Source: Pollutibacter soli
GTDB taxonomy: Bacteria; Bacteroidota; Bacteroidia; Chitinophagales; Chitinophagaceae
NCBI GenBank assembly: GCA_029269725.1
Contig: JARJHS010000010.1
Coordinates: forward strand, 124,001-188,000
Direction of reading: 5' to 3'
Length of the DNA stretch: 64,000 nucleotides
The position numbers were made by a program, and so were the translations under genes. The notes below the pieces were generated by a model. The model ran no database searches. It saw nothing but the letters and a program-made list of their open reading frames with translations, and was not told the DNA's origin. This document shows positions 27,240 to 36,353 of this stretch, one piece after another; positions within the stretch are counted from its first letter, which is position 1; every line of letters starts with the position of its first letter.

Positions 27240-27247
27240 TATGTTTG
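27240..27247 (+). promoter_or_regulatory. Bacteroidota -7 promoter element TATGTTTG
   Basis: Exact TAnnTTTG match 21 bases before the GTG chosen as the start of the GlmM-like gene. Its position makes the TTG start at 27245 impossible, as that codon would lie inside the promoter. Confidence 0.6.
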
Positions 27248-27268
27248 CAGCCGCTAAACCCAAGACTT

Positions 27269-28654
27269 GTGGCATTGATAAAAAGCATATCGGGTATAAG
27301 GGGCACCATCGGTGGAAAGCCTGGTGATAACCTGACTCCGCTGGATGTAGTGAAATTTACGGCTGCCTTTGGATCATGGACGCTGAATAAAACAGGCATC
27401 AGGAAGATCGTTGTTGGTCGCGATGGTCGCATCAGCGGAGCCATGGTGAATCAGCTGGTTTGTAATACACTTAATGCACTCGGCATTGATGTAATTGATC
27501 TGGGTCTCAGCACGACACCTACTGTTGAAATGGCGGTTGTTTTTGAAAAAGCAGCTGGTGGTATCATCATTACGGCAAGTCATAATCCGAAAGAGTGGAA
27601 TGCTTTAAAACTGTTGAATTCCAAAGGTGAATTTATCAGTGGAGAAGATGGAAAAGAAGTGCTCGCAAAAGCAGAGAAAGAAGATTTTAATTTTGCCGCT
27701 GTAGATAAATTAGGAACTTATACAGCGGATAATAGTTATGGTGATAAACATATAGCTGCAATTCTTGCGCATGATCTTGTCAATGTCGACAATATCAAAA
27801 AGAAGAAATTTAAGGTTGTTGTTGATGCAGTTAACAGTACAGGTGCCATTTTCGTTCCTGCATTACTGAAAGCTCTGGGAGTAAAGGAATCCGATATTAT
27901 TTTGTTGAATGGCGAAGTAACAGGCAAGTTTGCACATAATCCTGAGCCATTACCTCAGAATCTCTCACAACTTTCCAATGAGGTAAATAAACGTGGTGCC
28001 CATATGGGTATCGCAGTGGATCCCGATGTAGACAGGCTGGTGATTGTTTGCGAAGACGGAAGTATGTTCGGAGAAGAGTACACGTTGGTTGCTGTTGCGG
28101 ATTATGTTCTCAGCAAACGCAAAGGCAACACGGTAAGTAATCTCTCTTCTTCAAAAGCATTAAAGGATATAACGGTAAGGCATGGTGGCGAGTATTTTCC
28201 AAGCTCTGTTGGCGAGGTGAATGTGGTTACCAAAATGAAAGAAGTCAATGCTGTTATCGGCGGCGAAGGAAATGGTGGAATAATCGTTCCCGAGTTGCAT
28301 TATGGAAGGGATGCGTTGATTGGTATTGCTCTTTTCCTCAGTTTCCTTGCAGAGACAAACAAGACTGTAAAGCAGGTCCGGGGAACTTATCCTGATTATT
28401 TTATCAGCAAAAATAAAATTGAACTCGAGAATGGTGTCGATCTGAATATCATTTTTGATCAGCTTAAAACAAAGTATAAGAGCCAACCTCTGAACACCGA
28501 AGATGGTCTGCGTATTGAATTCGATAATGACTGGGTTCACCTGAGATCAAGCAATACCGAGCCGATCATCAGGATCATCGCTGAGAGCAATTTTGAGACC
28601 ACTGCTAAGAATATCGCCACGCGTTTAATTCATGATATCCGTGAATTTCTGTGA
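27269..28654 (+). CDS. glmM: phosphoglucosamine mutase / phosphohexomutase
   Basis: 461 residues of the alpha-D-phosphohexomutase family. Ser104 in IITASHNPKEWN is the phosphoserine; DPDVDR is the metal loop, GEGNGG the sugar-binding loop, and RSSNTEPI the phosphate-binding loop. Bacteroidota GlmM proteins begin with a short stretch followed by LIKSISGIRGTIGG, which fits the GTG start at 27269 (M-A-L-I-K-S). It would turn glucosamine-6-phosphate into glucosamine-1-phosphate for peptidoglycan; phosphomannomutase activity is an alternative. The cysteine desulfurase gene follows 45 bp downstream. Confidence 0.9.
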   Translation: MALIKSISGIRGTIGGKPGDNLTPLDVVKFTAAFGSWTLNKTGIRKIVVGRDGRISGAMVNQLVCNTLNALGIDVIDLGLSTTPTVEMAVVFEKAAGGIIITASHNPKEWNALKLLNSKGEFISGEDGKEVLAKAEKEDFNFAAVDKLGTYTADNSYGDKHIAAILAHDLVNVDNIKKKKFKVVVDAVNSTGAIFVPALLKALGVKESDIILLNGEVTGKFAHNPEPLPQNLSQLSNEVNKRGAHMGIAVDPDVDRLVIVCEDGSMFGEEYTLVAVADYVLSKRKGNTVSNLSSSKALKDITVRHGGEYFPSSVGEVNVVTKMKEVNAVIGGEGNGGIIVPELHYGRDALIGIALFLSFLAETNKTVKQVRGTYPDYFISKNKIELENGVDLNIIFDQLKTKYKSQPLNTEDGLRIEFDNDWVHLRSSNTEPIIRIIAESNFETTAKNIATRLIHDIREFL

Positions 28655-28699
28655 TAGAAATATTTCGCGATAGCGGTGTATTCCTGAAATGAAAACCAC

Positions 28700-29830
28700 A
28701 TGACAGCAAGAATTTATTTTGACAATGCAGCGACTACAGCTCTTGATCCGGCTGTACTTGAGGCGATGTTGCCGTACATGACGGAAAAATTCGGTAACCC
28801 TTCATCTATCTACTCTTACGGCCGTGAAACGCGGCTTGCCATCGAGATGGCCCGTAAGTCAGTTGCAAAAATTCTGAATGCACATCCTGCGGAAATTTTC
28901 TTTACCAGTGGCGGAACAGAGAGCACCAATACGGCGATATCTTCTGCAGTAAGAGATCTGGGGTGTGTGAATATTATCACTTCTGCAATTGAACATCACG
29001 CAACTCTTCATACTGTTGAATATTTTCAGAAGCGTGGAGAGGCGGGTCTTCATTTTGTGAAATTACTTCCGTCAGGTCAGGTTGATCTGAACGATCTTGA
29101 ACGATTGCTTTCAACTCTGCCGGGAAAGACTTTGGTAACGCTTATGCATGCGAACAATGAAATTGGTATCATCACAGATATCAATGCGGTTGGTTTGCTT
29201 TGTAAAAAGTACAATGCCATTTTTCATTCTGATACTGTTCAGACAGTAGGTCATTTCCCGATCAATTTGAGAGATACTCCGGTTCATTTTATCACGGGTG
29301 CTGCGCATAAATTTCACGGTCCGAAGGGTGTTGGGCTTTTGTACATCAATGAGAATGTAAAAATCCACCCGTTTATTCATGGCGGCGGACAGGAAAGAAA
29401 TATGCGTGCAGGTACAGAAAACCTGTATGGTATTGTCGGCTTTGCCAAAGCACTCGAGCTGTCAACTGCTAACCAGGAAAAAGATGCTGAGCATATCCGT
29501 TCTATCAGAAATTATATGATGGAACAGGTTCGCAAAAATGTGAAGGGTACCTCTTTCAATGGCGATCCTGAAGGAAATAGTTTGTATACAGTACTTAGTA
29601 TCAGTTTTCCCAAAACTGAGAAATCGGAGATGATGCTTTTCAATCTTGACATCAACAACATCTGTGCTTCAGGTGGAAGTGCATGTACCAGCGGCACCGA
29701 CCAGGGTTCGCATGTTATCCGTGCGATTAATAATGATCCGAATAAGGTGACAGTTCGTTTTTCTTTCTCAAAATATAATACCAAAGAAGAAGTGGATCTG
29801 GTGGTGGCGAAGTTGCAGGAGTTGGTGTGA
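28700..29830 (+). CDS. cysteine desulfurase
   Basis: 376 residues, class V aminotransferase fold. YFDNAATTALD at the N terminus, TSGGTESTNTA for PLP phosphate binding, the PLP lysine in TGAAHKFHGPKG, and the catalytic cysteine loop CASGGSACTSG. It takes sulfur from cysteine for Fe-S clusters and thiolation. The sequence is of the IscS/NifS group rather than SufS. It likely shares a transcript with the GlmM-like gene. A GTTCATA heptad array begins seven bases after the stop. Confidence 0.93.
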   Translation: MTARIYFDNAATTALDPAVLEAMLPYMTEKFGNPSSIYSYGRETRLAIEMARKSVAKILNAHPAEIFFTSGGTESTNTAISSAVRDLGCVNIITSAIEHHATLHTVEYFQKRGEAGLHFVKLLPSGQVDLNDLERLLSTLPGKTLVTLMHANNEIGIITDINAVGLLCKKYNAIFHSDTVQTVGHFPINLRDTPVHFITGAAHKFHGPKGVGLLYINENVKIHPFIHGGGQERNMRAGTENLYGIVGFAKALELSTANQEKDAEHIRSIRNYMMEQVRKNVKGTSFNGDPEGNSLYTVLSISFPKTEKSEMMLFNLDINNICASGGSACTSGTDQGSHVIRAINNDPNKVTVRFSFSKYNTKEEVDLVVAKLQELV

Positions 29831-29837
29831 TTCAAGC

Positions 29838-29858
29838 GTTCATAGTTCATAGTTCAGC
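29838..29858. repeat. period-7 array (GTTCATA)
   Basis: gttcata, gttcata, gttcagc, seven bases after the stop codon of the cysteine desulfurase gene. The rest of the gap to 30038 shows nothing recognisable. Confidence 0.7.
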
Positions 29859-30038
29859 TTTGGGAAGGGAAAATTCACAGCCTTGCTGTTCCTCGTCTCC
29901 TGGAGGAAATGGTTACTCCAGGAAATTTAAGGCAGTTCGATTTTGTGAGAGTAATTCAAGTTGAAACTGCAATGTCAACCATTCACCTGCAGAACGGCTG
30001 CTGCTCCTGCCCACTGCTCCGATAGATAACTACTTTAA

Positions 30039-31130
30039 TTACTCCGCAAAACTAAGTTTCCGTATCAGTTCCACGGGAAGCTTTGGTAATTTTTTTCTTT
30101 CGATGAGAAAGGTTGAAAGTCCAGCGATATCGCGGAAAATATAATTTTTTGCTGCGGCACCTTCGAGATAACCTGCGCCGGAGGTGTTTCCTGTGCCTAC
30201 GCGCATACCGATCATCCGGCGCACCATGCGGTAATGCGCATGACGCCAGCCTGCGAGTCGATTGTCTATTTCAACGAGTGTGTCGAGGATCCGGAACGAA
30301 TTCTGGAAGAACGGAAAGTCACGATAGAGCATAATAAACAAAGCTGCTCTGAGTGCACCTGGACTTAGTGAACCGCGAAGTTGCTGAAGTTTATTCAGAT
30401 CATCGGCTGAAATACCGGGGACGACTTCATCAAAGAACAGAAAATTGAAATCTGCTAACTTTGATTTTTCATATTCGTTTAGTCCTTCACGATAGATCTG
30501 CGAATAATCGCTCCAGAAAGGCTGGGATTTTTCTTTTGGATATGTAGGTTGATACGAGGCCCAGTATTCGTCTTCAAAAAATGGAAGTCGCTCCAGCCAC
30601 TGGTTGATCAGTTTCAATAGCGAAAGATCTTTCTCTGCCTGTTGAATGGTTTCAAAATCGCCGGGATTAAAACCTCCGGCGTTTGTTCTTTTATAATAGG
30701 AAGATTGATGCCGATGATCCAAATCCAAACCCAGTCGTGCTTCAATCAAGCGGAACTGTACACTTTGAAATCCTGATGCAGGCGTCAGCAGATTTCGGAA
30801 TTCGAGAAAATCGAGGGGCGTCATCGTATCGAGTATGCCTACCTGTTGGTTAAGCAGGTCCATAATTTTTGAAATCCTCTGCAAGCGGTGGAGCACGAGG
30901 TTCATTTCCTCTGTATTGTCATTTATTTTTTGCTGGCCGAAAACAGACTGTACATACTGCAATTCAAAAAGAATTTGTTTGAACCAGAGTTCAAACGCCT
31001 GGTGTATGACAATGAAAAGCATTTCGTCATGCGCGGGACTATTTCCATCTTCAAAACTCCGTGGGTGCTGGCTGCTCAGGATATTGTTCAAGCCGAGGTA
31101 ATCCTTATAATAAATAGATTCAGACTCCAT
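30039..31130 (-). CDS. tryptophan 2,3-dioxygenase
   Basis: 363 residues of the heme-dependent TDO family, which opens the indole ring of tryptophan to N-formylkynurenine. HDEMLFIVIHQAFELWFKQI near the N terminus includes the residues that bind substrate, RLIEARLG is conserved, and WRHAHYRMVRRMIG carries the proximal heme ligand His. GTGNTSGAGYLEG is the C-terminal substrate loop. It is longer than the 280-residue proteobacterial form and closer to the eukaryotic size. With kynU 6 kb away it provides the first step of tryptophan breakdown. Confidence 0.95.
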   Translation of the reverse strand: MESESIYYKDYLGLNNILSSQHPRSFEDGNSPAHDEMLFIVIHQAFELWFKQILFELQYVQSVFGQQKINDNTEEMNLVLHRLQRISKIMDLLNQQVGILDTMTPLDFLEFRNLLTPASGFQSVQFRLIEARLGLDLDHRHQSSYYKRTNAGGFNPGDFETIQQAEKDLSLLKLINQWLERLPFFEDEYWASYQPTYPKEKSQPFWSDYSQIYREGLNEYEKSKLADFNFLFFDEVVPGISADDLNKLQQLRGSLSPGALRAALFIMLYRDFPFFQNSFRILDTLVEIDNRLAGWRHAHYRMVRRMIGMRVGTGNTSGAGYLEGAAAKNYIFRDIAGLSTFLIERKKLPKLPVELIRKLSFAE

Positions 31131-31192
31131 ATATTTGAAAAAGTATATGCGGTGGCAAGTTAATATTTAATTACAGTATAGGATTTAATAGT

Positions 31193-31738
31193 ATGGATAG
31201 TAGCAATTTGTTAGGGATTGGGTCAAGGGTTGACCATGCCAGTTTTGGAAGGGGAGTGGTGGTGGATCTTGCATCTGAATCATATGTCATATGGTTTAAA
31301 TCGCAGAACGGAACGAGATCAATTGGCAGGGATTATGACGGCTTAAAAGTGGTAGAGCGTGCAGAGGGAGGCGATTCGGGGCCGTCAATTACTTTGGCGG
31401 ATATTGAGCGTGCTTTGGAAAATGTTTTAGATCAGCGTTTACATGAAATTGAAATGGTGCCGATGGGTGGCAAGTGGAAAAATGGTGTGTTAATATTAAA
31501 GCCTGGTGATGCCGGATTGCAAACAAAAGAAATTCCTATTGATACGTTTTTTCATAAGATCGTGATGGTAAGGGATAAGCTGAGGTTGATTGAACAGAAG
31601 ATCAATTCGAATAAGATTTTGAGTTCGGAGGATAAGGTGGAGTTGCAACAGTATGTTACCGGCGTTTATGGGAGTCTGACGACATTTAATGTATTGTTTA
31701 AGGAGGCGCATCATCAGTTTAAGGGGACTGGTGGGTAG
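31193..31738 (+). CDS. conserved hypothetical protein
   Basis: 181 residues, soluble. The N terminus (GIGSRVDHASFGRGVVVDL) looks like a small SH3-like beta domain of the type that ends in a short loop with SYVIWF; the middle has a coiled-coil-prone segment (IERALENVLDQRLHEIE), and the C-terminal half is helical (KIVMVRDKLRLIEQKINSN). I recognise it as a protein type recurrent in Bacteroidota, without known function. It is divergent from the TDO gene with a 62-bp gap, and an IS1595-like element is inserted eight bases after its stop codon. Confidence 0.7.
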   Translation: MDSSNLLGIGSRVDHASFGRGVVVDLASESYVIWFKSQNGTRSIGRDYDGLKVVERAEGGDSGPSITLADIERALENVLDQRLHEIEMVPMGGKWKNGVLILKPGDAGLQTKEIPIDTFFHKIVMVRDKLRLIEQKINSNKILSSEDKVELQQYVTGVYGSLTTFNVLFKEAHHQFKGTGG

Positions 31739-31746
31739 AGGTTGCT

Positions 31747-32729
31747 GGGCTCCCGATTATCCATTTAGGCCTCGCCGGCTTGTAGAAGTAAGGTTATCCA
31801 CCCATAAGCCTTCTGATCAGATCATCGCAAATCAGTTTCAAACTATTTCGCATATTAAATCGGTAGAAAAATTCATCCAGATATCCCTGTGCGAACCTGC
31901 CTGAGCAATGATGATGAATTCCCCTGATCCAGCCTTTGAGATTTAATATTACAACTGATTTTCGTTTTTCATTTTCCTGTCTCACTTTTGCAGGCTGGCT
32001 TCCATTTTCATTTTGCTTTTCTAATATTTTTGTAACGGATTTTTTTCGGTTACCCGTAACTGTGTCTTCGGGGTTAGGCTGTTGTGAACTAATAATTGTT
32101 CCGAAGCCGCGCATATAATCTTTATCATTTGACAGAACGATTTCGGCCGTTTGCGACTCACCCGCAAAACGGCTATTCGTTTCCAATTCAGGTCCACCGA
32201 AATTAATGTGGAAAGTTTCCGAAATATCATTATTTGCCCTGGTAAAAGACGATTTAACCGCTTCCTGAATTTTTCTTTTAAATAACCATGCTGTTTTTTG
32301 ATTGATTGTAAATGTTGTGGACAACTCAAGTGTCGACATCCCTTTTTTTCTCACGGATATTATAAATGCGATGCCGAATGCTTTTATCAATGGGAATTTT
32401 ATTTTATGAAACACCGTCTGTGCAGTCACTGATTCATCGTATTCACAGGCTTGGCATCGGCAATGGAATTTCGTTTCCCCTGGATAGAATTTATTGTATC
32501 CGCAACGGCGGCATATAAACCCATCCTTCCATTTAATATCAAATAGGTATTGCCGGCAATCGTCATCTGAAGCGAACTTGTTATTAAACTCTTTCAATGC
32601 CATCCCACGAAACATAATAAACAGGTTGAAACAGCAAAACTCCCAAAGAGATAAAAACTGGCCATGTAGATTTCATCCTTTTCCTTGCGTTTTTTCCCGG
32701 CAGGAGGCCTAAATGGATAGTCGGACCCC
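31747..32729. mobile_element. IS1595-like insertion element
   Basis: About 983 bp bounded by inverted repeats that share a perfect 16-base core, TATCCATTTAGGCCTC (31758-31773 and complement of 32704-32719), with outer ends GGGCTCC and GGGGTCC. It contains one transposase-like gene. The flanking eight bases (aggttgct and tgccatct) do not match, so no target duplication remains, which fits an old insertion. Confidence 0.75.
31794..32615 (-). CDS. IS1595-like transposase, catalytic motif not recognisable
   Basis: 273 residues in an intact frame. An N-terminal zinc ribbon (FICRRCGYNKFY and FHCRCQACEY, about residues 33-62), a helix-turn-helix-like region (MSTLELSTTFTINQKTAW), and the C-terminal block WIRGIHHHCSG with YLDEFFYRFNMRN all match IS1595-family transposases. 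The central part is abnormal: where the family has V-D-E-(F/Y) before GGPE, this protein has T-F-H-I, and the second Asp motif (TDGWxGY) is missing. The protein is thus likely inactive or changed in function, although the frame has stayed open. It lies between the inverted repeats of the element. Confidence 0.75.
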   Translation of the reverse strand: MFRGMALKEFNNKFASDDDCRQYLFDIKWKDGFICRRCGYNKFYPGETKFHCRCQACEYDESVTAQTVFHKIKFPLIKAFGIAFIISVRKKGMSTLELSTTFTINQKTAWLFKRKIQEAVKSSFTRANNDISETFHINFGGPELETNSRFAGESQTAEIVLSNDKDYMRGFGTIISSQQPNPEDTVTGNRKKSVTKILEKQNENGSQPAKVRQENEKRKSVVILNLKGWIRGIHHHCSGRFAQGYLDEFFYRFNMRNSLKLICDDLIRRLMGG

Positions 32730-32788
32730 TGCCATCTCAAGCCTTTTCCCTAAATTTCACCCACAATCTTCCACACCAAAACTTCTGT

Positions 32789-33784
32789 ATGAAACTCTTC
32801 TACGCTCTTGTCGCCTTACTCTTTCTCTCCCCGGCATTCTCCCAGCCATCCATCACATACGCCGAGAAACTCGGCTACCCGAAAGGTACCCGCGTCGTTA
32901 TCATGCATGTCGACGACGTAGGCATGAGTCTCGAATCCAACCAGGGCGCTATCGAAACGATGACGAAAGGCTCTTCCACTTCCTGTAGCATCATGATGCC
33001 CTGCTCCTGGGTGCCTGGTTATTTTCATTTTCTCAAAGAACACCCGGATACCGATGCCGGGCTTCACCTGACGCTTACATCAGAATGGAAGGATTATCGG
33101 TGGGGACCCGTTAGCGGAAAAAGCCAGGTGCCTGGTTTGGTTGATAGTGAAGGCGCACTTTGGCCTTCGGTACAACAGGTGGCACAACATGCGAGTCCCG
33201 ATGAAGTAGATAAAGAGATCAGGGCGCAGGTGGAAAAATGCCTGGCATTTGGTTTTAAGCCGACTCATTTTGATTCTCACATGGGAACACTTTTCGCAAC
33301 GCCCGCATTTCTTGAAAAATACATCAGGCTCGGTATTGATTATAAAACACCTATTATGTTTCCTGGCGGGCACAATACACTGATCATTCAGCAATTGAAA
33401 GCCATGGGCGTCGATCTTAAACAAACTACTGCCTTTGGTGAACAGTTATGGAATGCGGGCTTACCTGTAATTGATGATCTGCAAAACGAAAGTTATGCAC
33501 CACATTTACCCGCAGGCGTTGCCGTTAGTACTGAAAATCTGAAAAGGTATAAAACTGAATTTTATATCAATGCGCTGAAAAACCTCAGGCCGGGCATCAC
33601 TTATTTCATCATGCATTGTACAAAGGTATCTCCGCAGTTTGACGCTATCTCGAATTCAGGTCCGATTCGCGAAGGCGACTACCTGGCCATGATGAGTGAT
33701 GAGGTTAAAGCATATATTAAAAAAGAAGGCATCATTCTGACTACCATGCGTGAACTCATGGAAAGAAGATCGAAGGTTAAATAG
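32789..33784 (+). CDS. ChbG/HpnK (YdjC-like) family deacetylase, secreted
   Basis: 331 residues with a signal peptide (MKLFYALVALLFLSPAFSQ). The metal site of the family is seen as HVDDVGMS (Asp-Asp), AGLHLTLTSEW (His) and PTHFDSHMG (His and Asp). Relatives remove acetyl groups from chito-oligosaccharides or other glycans. The signal peptide places this one in the periplasm or outside, unlike E. coli ChbG. It lies directly after the IS element, 59 bases from its edge. A deacetylase of another carbohydrate is equally possible. Confidence 0.85.
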   Translation: MKLFYALVALLFLSPAFSQPSITYAEKLGYPKGTRVVIMHVDDVGMSLESNQGAIETMTKGSSTSCSIMMPCSWVPGYFHFLKEHPDTDAGLHLTLTSEWKDYRWGPVSGKSQVPGLVDSEGALWPSVQQVAQHASPDEVDKEIRAQVEKCLAFGFKPTHFDSHMGTLFATPAFLEKYIRLGIDYKTPIMFPGGHNTLIIQQLKAMGVDLKQTTAFGEQLWNAGLPVIDDLQNESYAPHLPAGVAVSTENLKRYKTEFYINALKNLRPGITYFIMHCTKVSPQFDAISNSGPIREGDYLAMMSDEVKAYIKKEGIILTTMRELMERRSKVK

Positions 33785-33956
33785 TATTCGAAGCAGTAGG
33801 AAACTATTGTTTCTTGTATCAAGGTTTTCCAAAATCGTTGCGACGTACATGCCTGGCATCTCTATGATTTTTGGACAAGGCAGTACCTCTGTTATCAACG
33901 GCTGTTTCACTGTCAGGTAACAACCTGCCTGCCGCCGGGCTTACAATCCACAACTA

Positions 33957-33984
33957 TTCTATGAACCATGAACTATCAACTTCC
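33957..33984. repeat. period-7 array (AACTATG type)
   Basis: Units ttctatg, aaccatg, aactatc, aacttcc; read on the minus strand this is the GTTCATA family. The stop codon of the minus-strand gene (complement of 33976-33978) is inside. A CCTGCCTGCCG word lies 30 bp upstream at about 33924. Confidence 0.7.
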
Positions 33985-34377
33985 TTTCACATAATTTGCA
34001 AAAAATACCACACTGAAATAAAGCCAGATTATCGAAAATGCGACATGTACAAAAGTTTCAAAACGCTTTCCTTTCCATAGCTTTTCTGAGTAACCGAAAA
34101 ACTGAATAAATAAACGAATCGCCCAAAAGATCCCAAACCCCAATGAGATTGTTTTGCCAAGGCTGGTTTGAACTAATTCATCAGGAGATGTTAAACATAA
34201 AAGCGCCATCATTAATAACACGATGGCTATAAAAAATGTGTGTACAGCCATCATCTGGCGATTGACCAGGCTGAGACGTTTCAACTCTTCTTTCCAACGA
34301 AAATATTTGGGAAACCAGACATGCATAAACGTCAGCAAAATCATTAATATCCCTGCAATCTTAATATGGAGAACCAT
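33976..34377 (-). CDS. four-TM membrane protein, unknown function
   Basis: 133 residues with four predicted membrane segments (about 2-20, 44-66, 78-98, 108-128) and charged loops. HIKIAGILMILLTFMHVWFP at the start contains His residues within or next to membrane segments. I do not recognise a named family. It is the last gene of a four-gene overlapping minus-strand operon and overlaps the methyltransferase gene by 17 bases. Confidence 0.7.
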   Translation of the reverse strand: MVLHIKIAGILMILLTFMHVWFPKYFRWKEELKRLSLVNRQMMAVHTFFIAIVLLMMALLCLTSPDELVQTSLGKTISLGFGIFWAIRLFIQFFGYSEKLWKGKRFETFVHVAFSIIWLYFSVVFFANYVKGS

Positions 34378-35122
34378 TCTTTTTTAATCTGAAATAAGTA
34401 ATAAAAGGATTTGGTTTGCCTTCATCTGCAATAAAAAAACCGGACTTATTAAACTGGTTCAACCATAATTTCCTGGGAAGAAAATGGAAAAAACCAATAT
34501 TGTATGCGATGAAATTCAACTTGTCACGCATATGTTCTACTATAACAATATCTCCATCAGCCTTCAAAATTCTGCTTAGCTCTTTGAAGAAAGTATTCCG
34601 CTCTTCATCGTTTCTTATTTCATGTGCTGCAAAAATCAGATAGATCCTGTCTGCGGAATGATTTTCACAGGGGATAAAATCAGTGCTTATGGATCGAGTT
34701 CCCGGAAATGATGGGTAAGCTTTTCTTGCACGCCTGATAGATATTTCTGTGTGTTTAACAGGATCATAAAAATCAAAAACCAGGAATTGTGCGCAATTGT
34801 TTTTTTCCTTTAGCATACGACTCGTTTCATCAAAACCGGAATGAATGTTTATACAAACCTGTGAACCTGGTTTCCCAGGTTTGACGAATTGAAATTTATA
34901 CAAGGGTGAAAAATCATAGATATACCAGGAAATGAGCAGTGAGATCGCTACCGGTAAAATGACTACAATTGACATTAAAATCATATAGTATTTCCAGTCT
35001 GGCGTTAATACGAATGTCAGTATGAGTGTAGCAATTAAGCATGTGACTGCAAAGGCATAAAAATGCCAGTTAAACCTGATGATATTTACTGTTCCCTGGA
35101 ATGGCTTTCTTAGATTTTCCAT
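34361..35122 (-). CDS. membrane-anchored SAM-dependent methyltransferase-like protein
   Basis: 253 residues. Two membrane segments (about 22-40 and 45-68) precede a class I methyltransferase-like domain. The SAM motif I is weak (CINIHSGFDE where E/DxGxGxG is expected), while LVFDFYDP, FAAHEIRNDEER and ILKADGDIVIVEHMRD fit motifs II-IV of methyltransferases. It could be a methyltransferase that uses a membrane substrate, or a degenerate relative. It overlaps both neighbours (13 and 17 bases) in a tight operon. Confidence 0.7.
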   Translation of the reverse strand: MENLRKPFQGTVNIIRFNWHFYAFAVTCLIATLILTFVLTPDWKYYMILMSIVVILPVAISLLISWYIYDFSPLYKFQFVKPGKPGSQVCINIHSGFDETSRMLKEKNNCAQFLVFDFYDPVKHTEISIRRARKAYPSFPGTRSISTDFIPCENHSADRIYLIFAAHEIRNDEERNTFFKELSRILKADGDIVIVEHMRDKLNFIAYNIGFFHFLPRKLWLNQFNKSGFFIADEGKPNPFITYFRLKKNGSPY

Positions 35123-35850
35123 TTTTCTTTTCTTCCTTTCTTCCAGGAGTATGGAATGTTTCTCACGATAAATGCATTTGCCTGGCGTGCATCTTTAAAT
35201 TCTGGTTGTTGTAAAAAAGGAATATTAAAATCCAGCACTTTTACGGGTGACGGTGTCCAATGTTCACGAACTCCTTCCACAATCAACATTTCAGATTGCG
35301 ATTTATTGTAGGTGAAAGTAAAGGGGAGTGGACCCGCAAATTTCCTGGCTTCCTTCCAATCGATAAAAGGCGAGCCTGTCGGTAGTGATATATCTGCATC
35401 AGCACAGTTTACCGTGATGGAAAGCCCTGACAATTTTGATTCGACACTGATTTTCTCCTTCGAATCGCGGACGTGGATATCAATTGTCGTATAACCATAA
35501 TGTGTAAAAGCATTACCCAACCATTCCATTTGTTTTTTATCGGTTTCTGATTTCAGGATATACAAACCCCGTAATCTGCGACCCTGCTGATTTGTATACC
35601 GTACAAAAATCCGGTACCCGATCAGGAAAAAATCCTGGCCTGAAAATCTGGGAAATCCCTTTGGTCGAAGATCTTTTGTCTGTACCAAAGCAACGGCCAT
35701 AAAGGCCCACTGATCATGAAGGCAATCTGCTGTCAGGTGTTCCGGAACCAGGTGAGCGATTGCTTTCTTTGGAACTGCAAATGTGAGTACCAGTGAAAAA
35801 TCAAACCACGCTTCAACTGCAAAAGGGTGATTCTTTAAACCGGAAAACAT
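35110..35850 (-). CDS. DUF2071 family protein
   Basis: 246 residues from the ATG at the complement of 35848-35850. Features typical of DUF2071 are present: LVLTFAVPKKAIAHLVPEHL, AFMAVALVQTKDLRPKG, a central beta-rich region, and the late WTPSPVKVLDFNIPF. No signal peptide or membrane segment. The biochemical role of this family is unknown. An extended frame upstream to 35943 would overlap the DoxX-like gene by 109 bases and was rejected in favour of the 16-base overlap. Confidence 0.8.
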   Translation of the reverse strand: MFSGLKNHPFAVEAWFDFSLVLTFAVPKKAIAHLVPEHLTADCLHDQWAFMAVALVQTKDLRPKGFPRFSGQDFFLIGYRIFVRYTNQQGRRLRGLYILKSETDKKQMEWLGNAFTHYGYTTIDIHVRDSKEKISVESKLSGLSITVNCADADISLPTGSPFIDWKEARKFAGPLPFTFTYNKSQSEMLIVEGVREHWTPSPVKVLDFNIPFLQQPEFKDARQANAFIVRNIPYSWKKGRKEKWKI

Positions 35851-36239
35851 CGGGCTTGTTGGGATTTTTTTTTCAGATAAAACTCGTTTACAAAAATGAC
35901 CAGAATGAGCATCAATGCAAAAAAGAAGTTCCACTTTCCCCATAATAATAGTTCAGGTAGAAGAATGAATTCGAGAATATTCATCGTCCCAATCACTATC
36001 ATCTGTAGTATCGAATTCAAGCGGGAAAGTTTACCGCTGAAAATCCATATAGCCATGGCCGTTTCTGCAAGACCGATGGCAATCGTATGTTCACGACTGG
36101 ATTGTTTTCCGAGTATGGTTGCAACGATTTGTTCGTGTCTCGGAACAAGATTGAATACTTTGCAAAACAGTCCATTAATCAGCCAGATGGAGCCAATCAG
36201 CATTTGCAGAAAACGGTATAGGAAAATTTTATTCAACAA
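35835..36239 (-). CDS. DoxX-like membrane protein
   Basis: 134 residues with four membrane segments. IGSIWLINGLFCKVFNLVPRHEQIV and the GLAETAMAIWIFSG block fit the DoxX-like (DoxX_3) family; quoted here in part. The frame begins with TTG codons at 36239; the first ATG is 12 codons on (36203), which would cut into the first membrane segment, so TTG is the likelier start. It heads a four-gene operon, DoxX-like - DUF2071 - methyltransferase-like - 4TM protein, in which all genes overlap. Function unknown. Confidence 0.75.
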   Translation of the reverse strand: MLNKIFLYRFLQMLIGSIWLINGLFCKVFNLVPRHEQIVATILGKQSSREHTIAIGLAETAMAIWIFSGKLSRLNSILQMIVIGTMNILEFILLPELLLWGKWNFFFALMLILVIFVNEFYLKKKSQQARCFPV

Positions 36240-36353
36240 AGATCTTTGCTCCCTGTGGAGAATTTATATATTCATTTTCTTATGGAAAATAGGTATGATG
36301 TAAAACAGTGTCATTTTCCATTCGATATTACACACCGCTACCTCCAGTGACAA

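Noticed and set aside
27245-27268. TTG start of the GlmM-like gene
   Set aside because: The codon lies in the TATGTTTG promoter element; Bacteroidota GlmM proteins start close to LIKSISGIRG, which fits the GTG at 27269.
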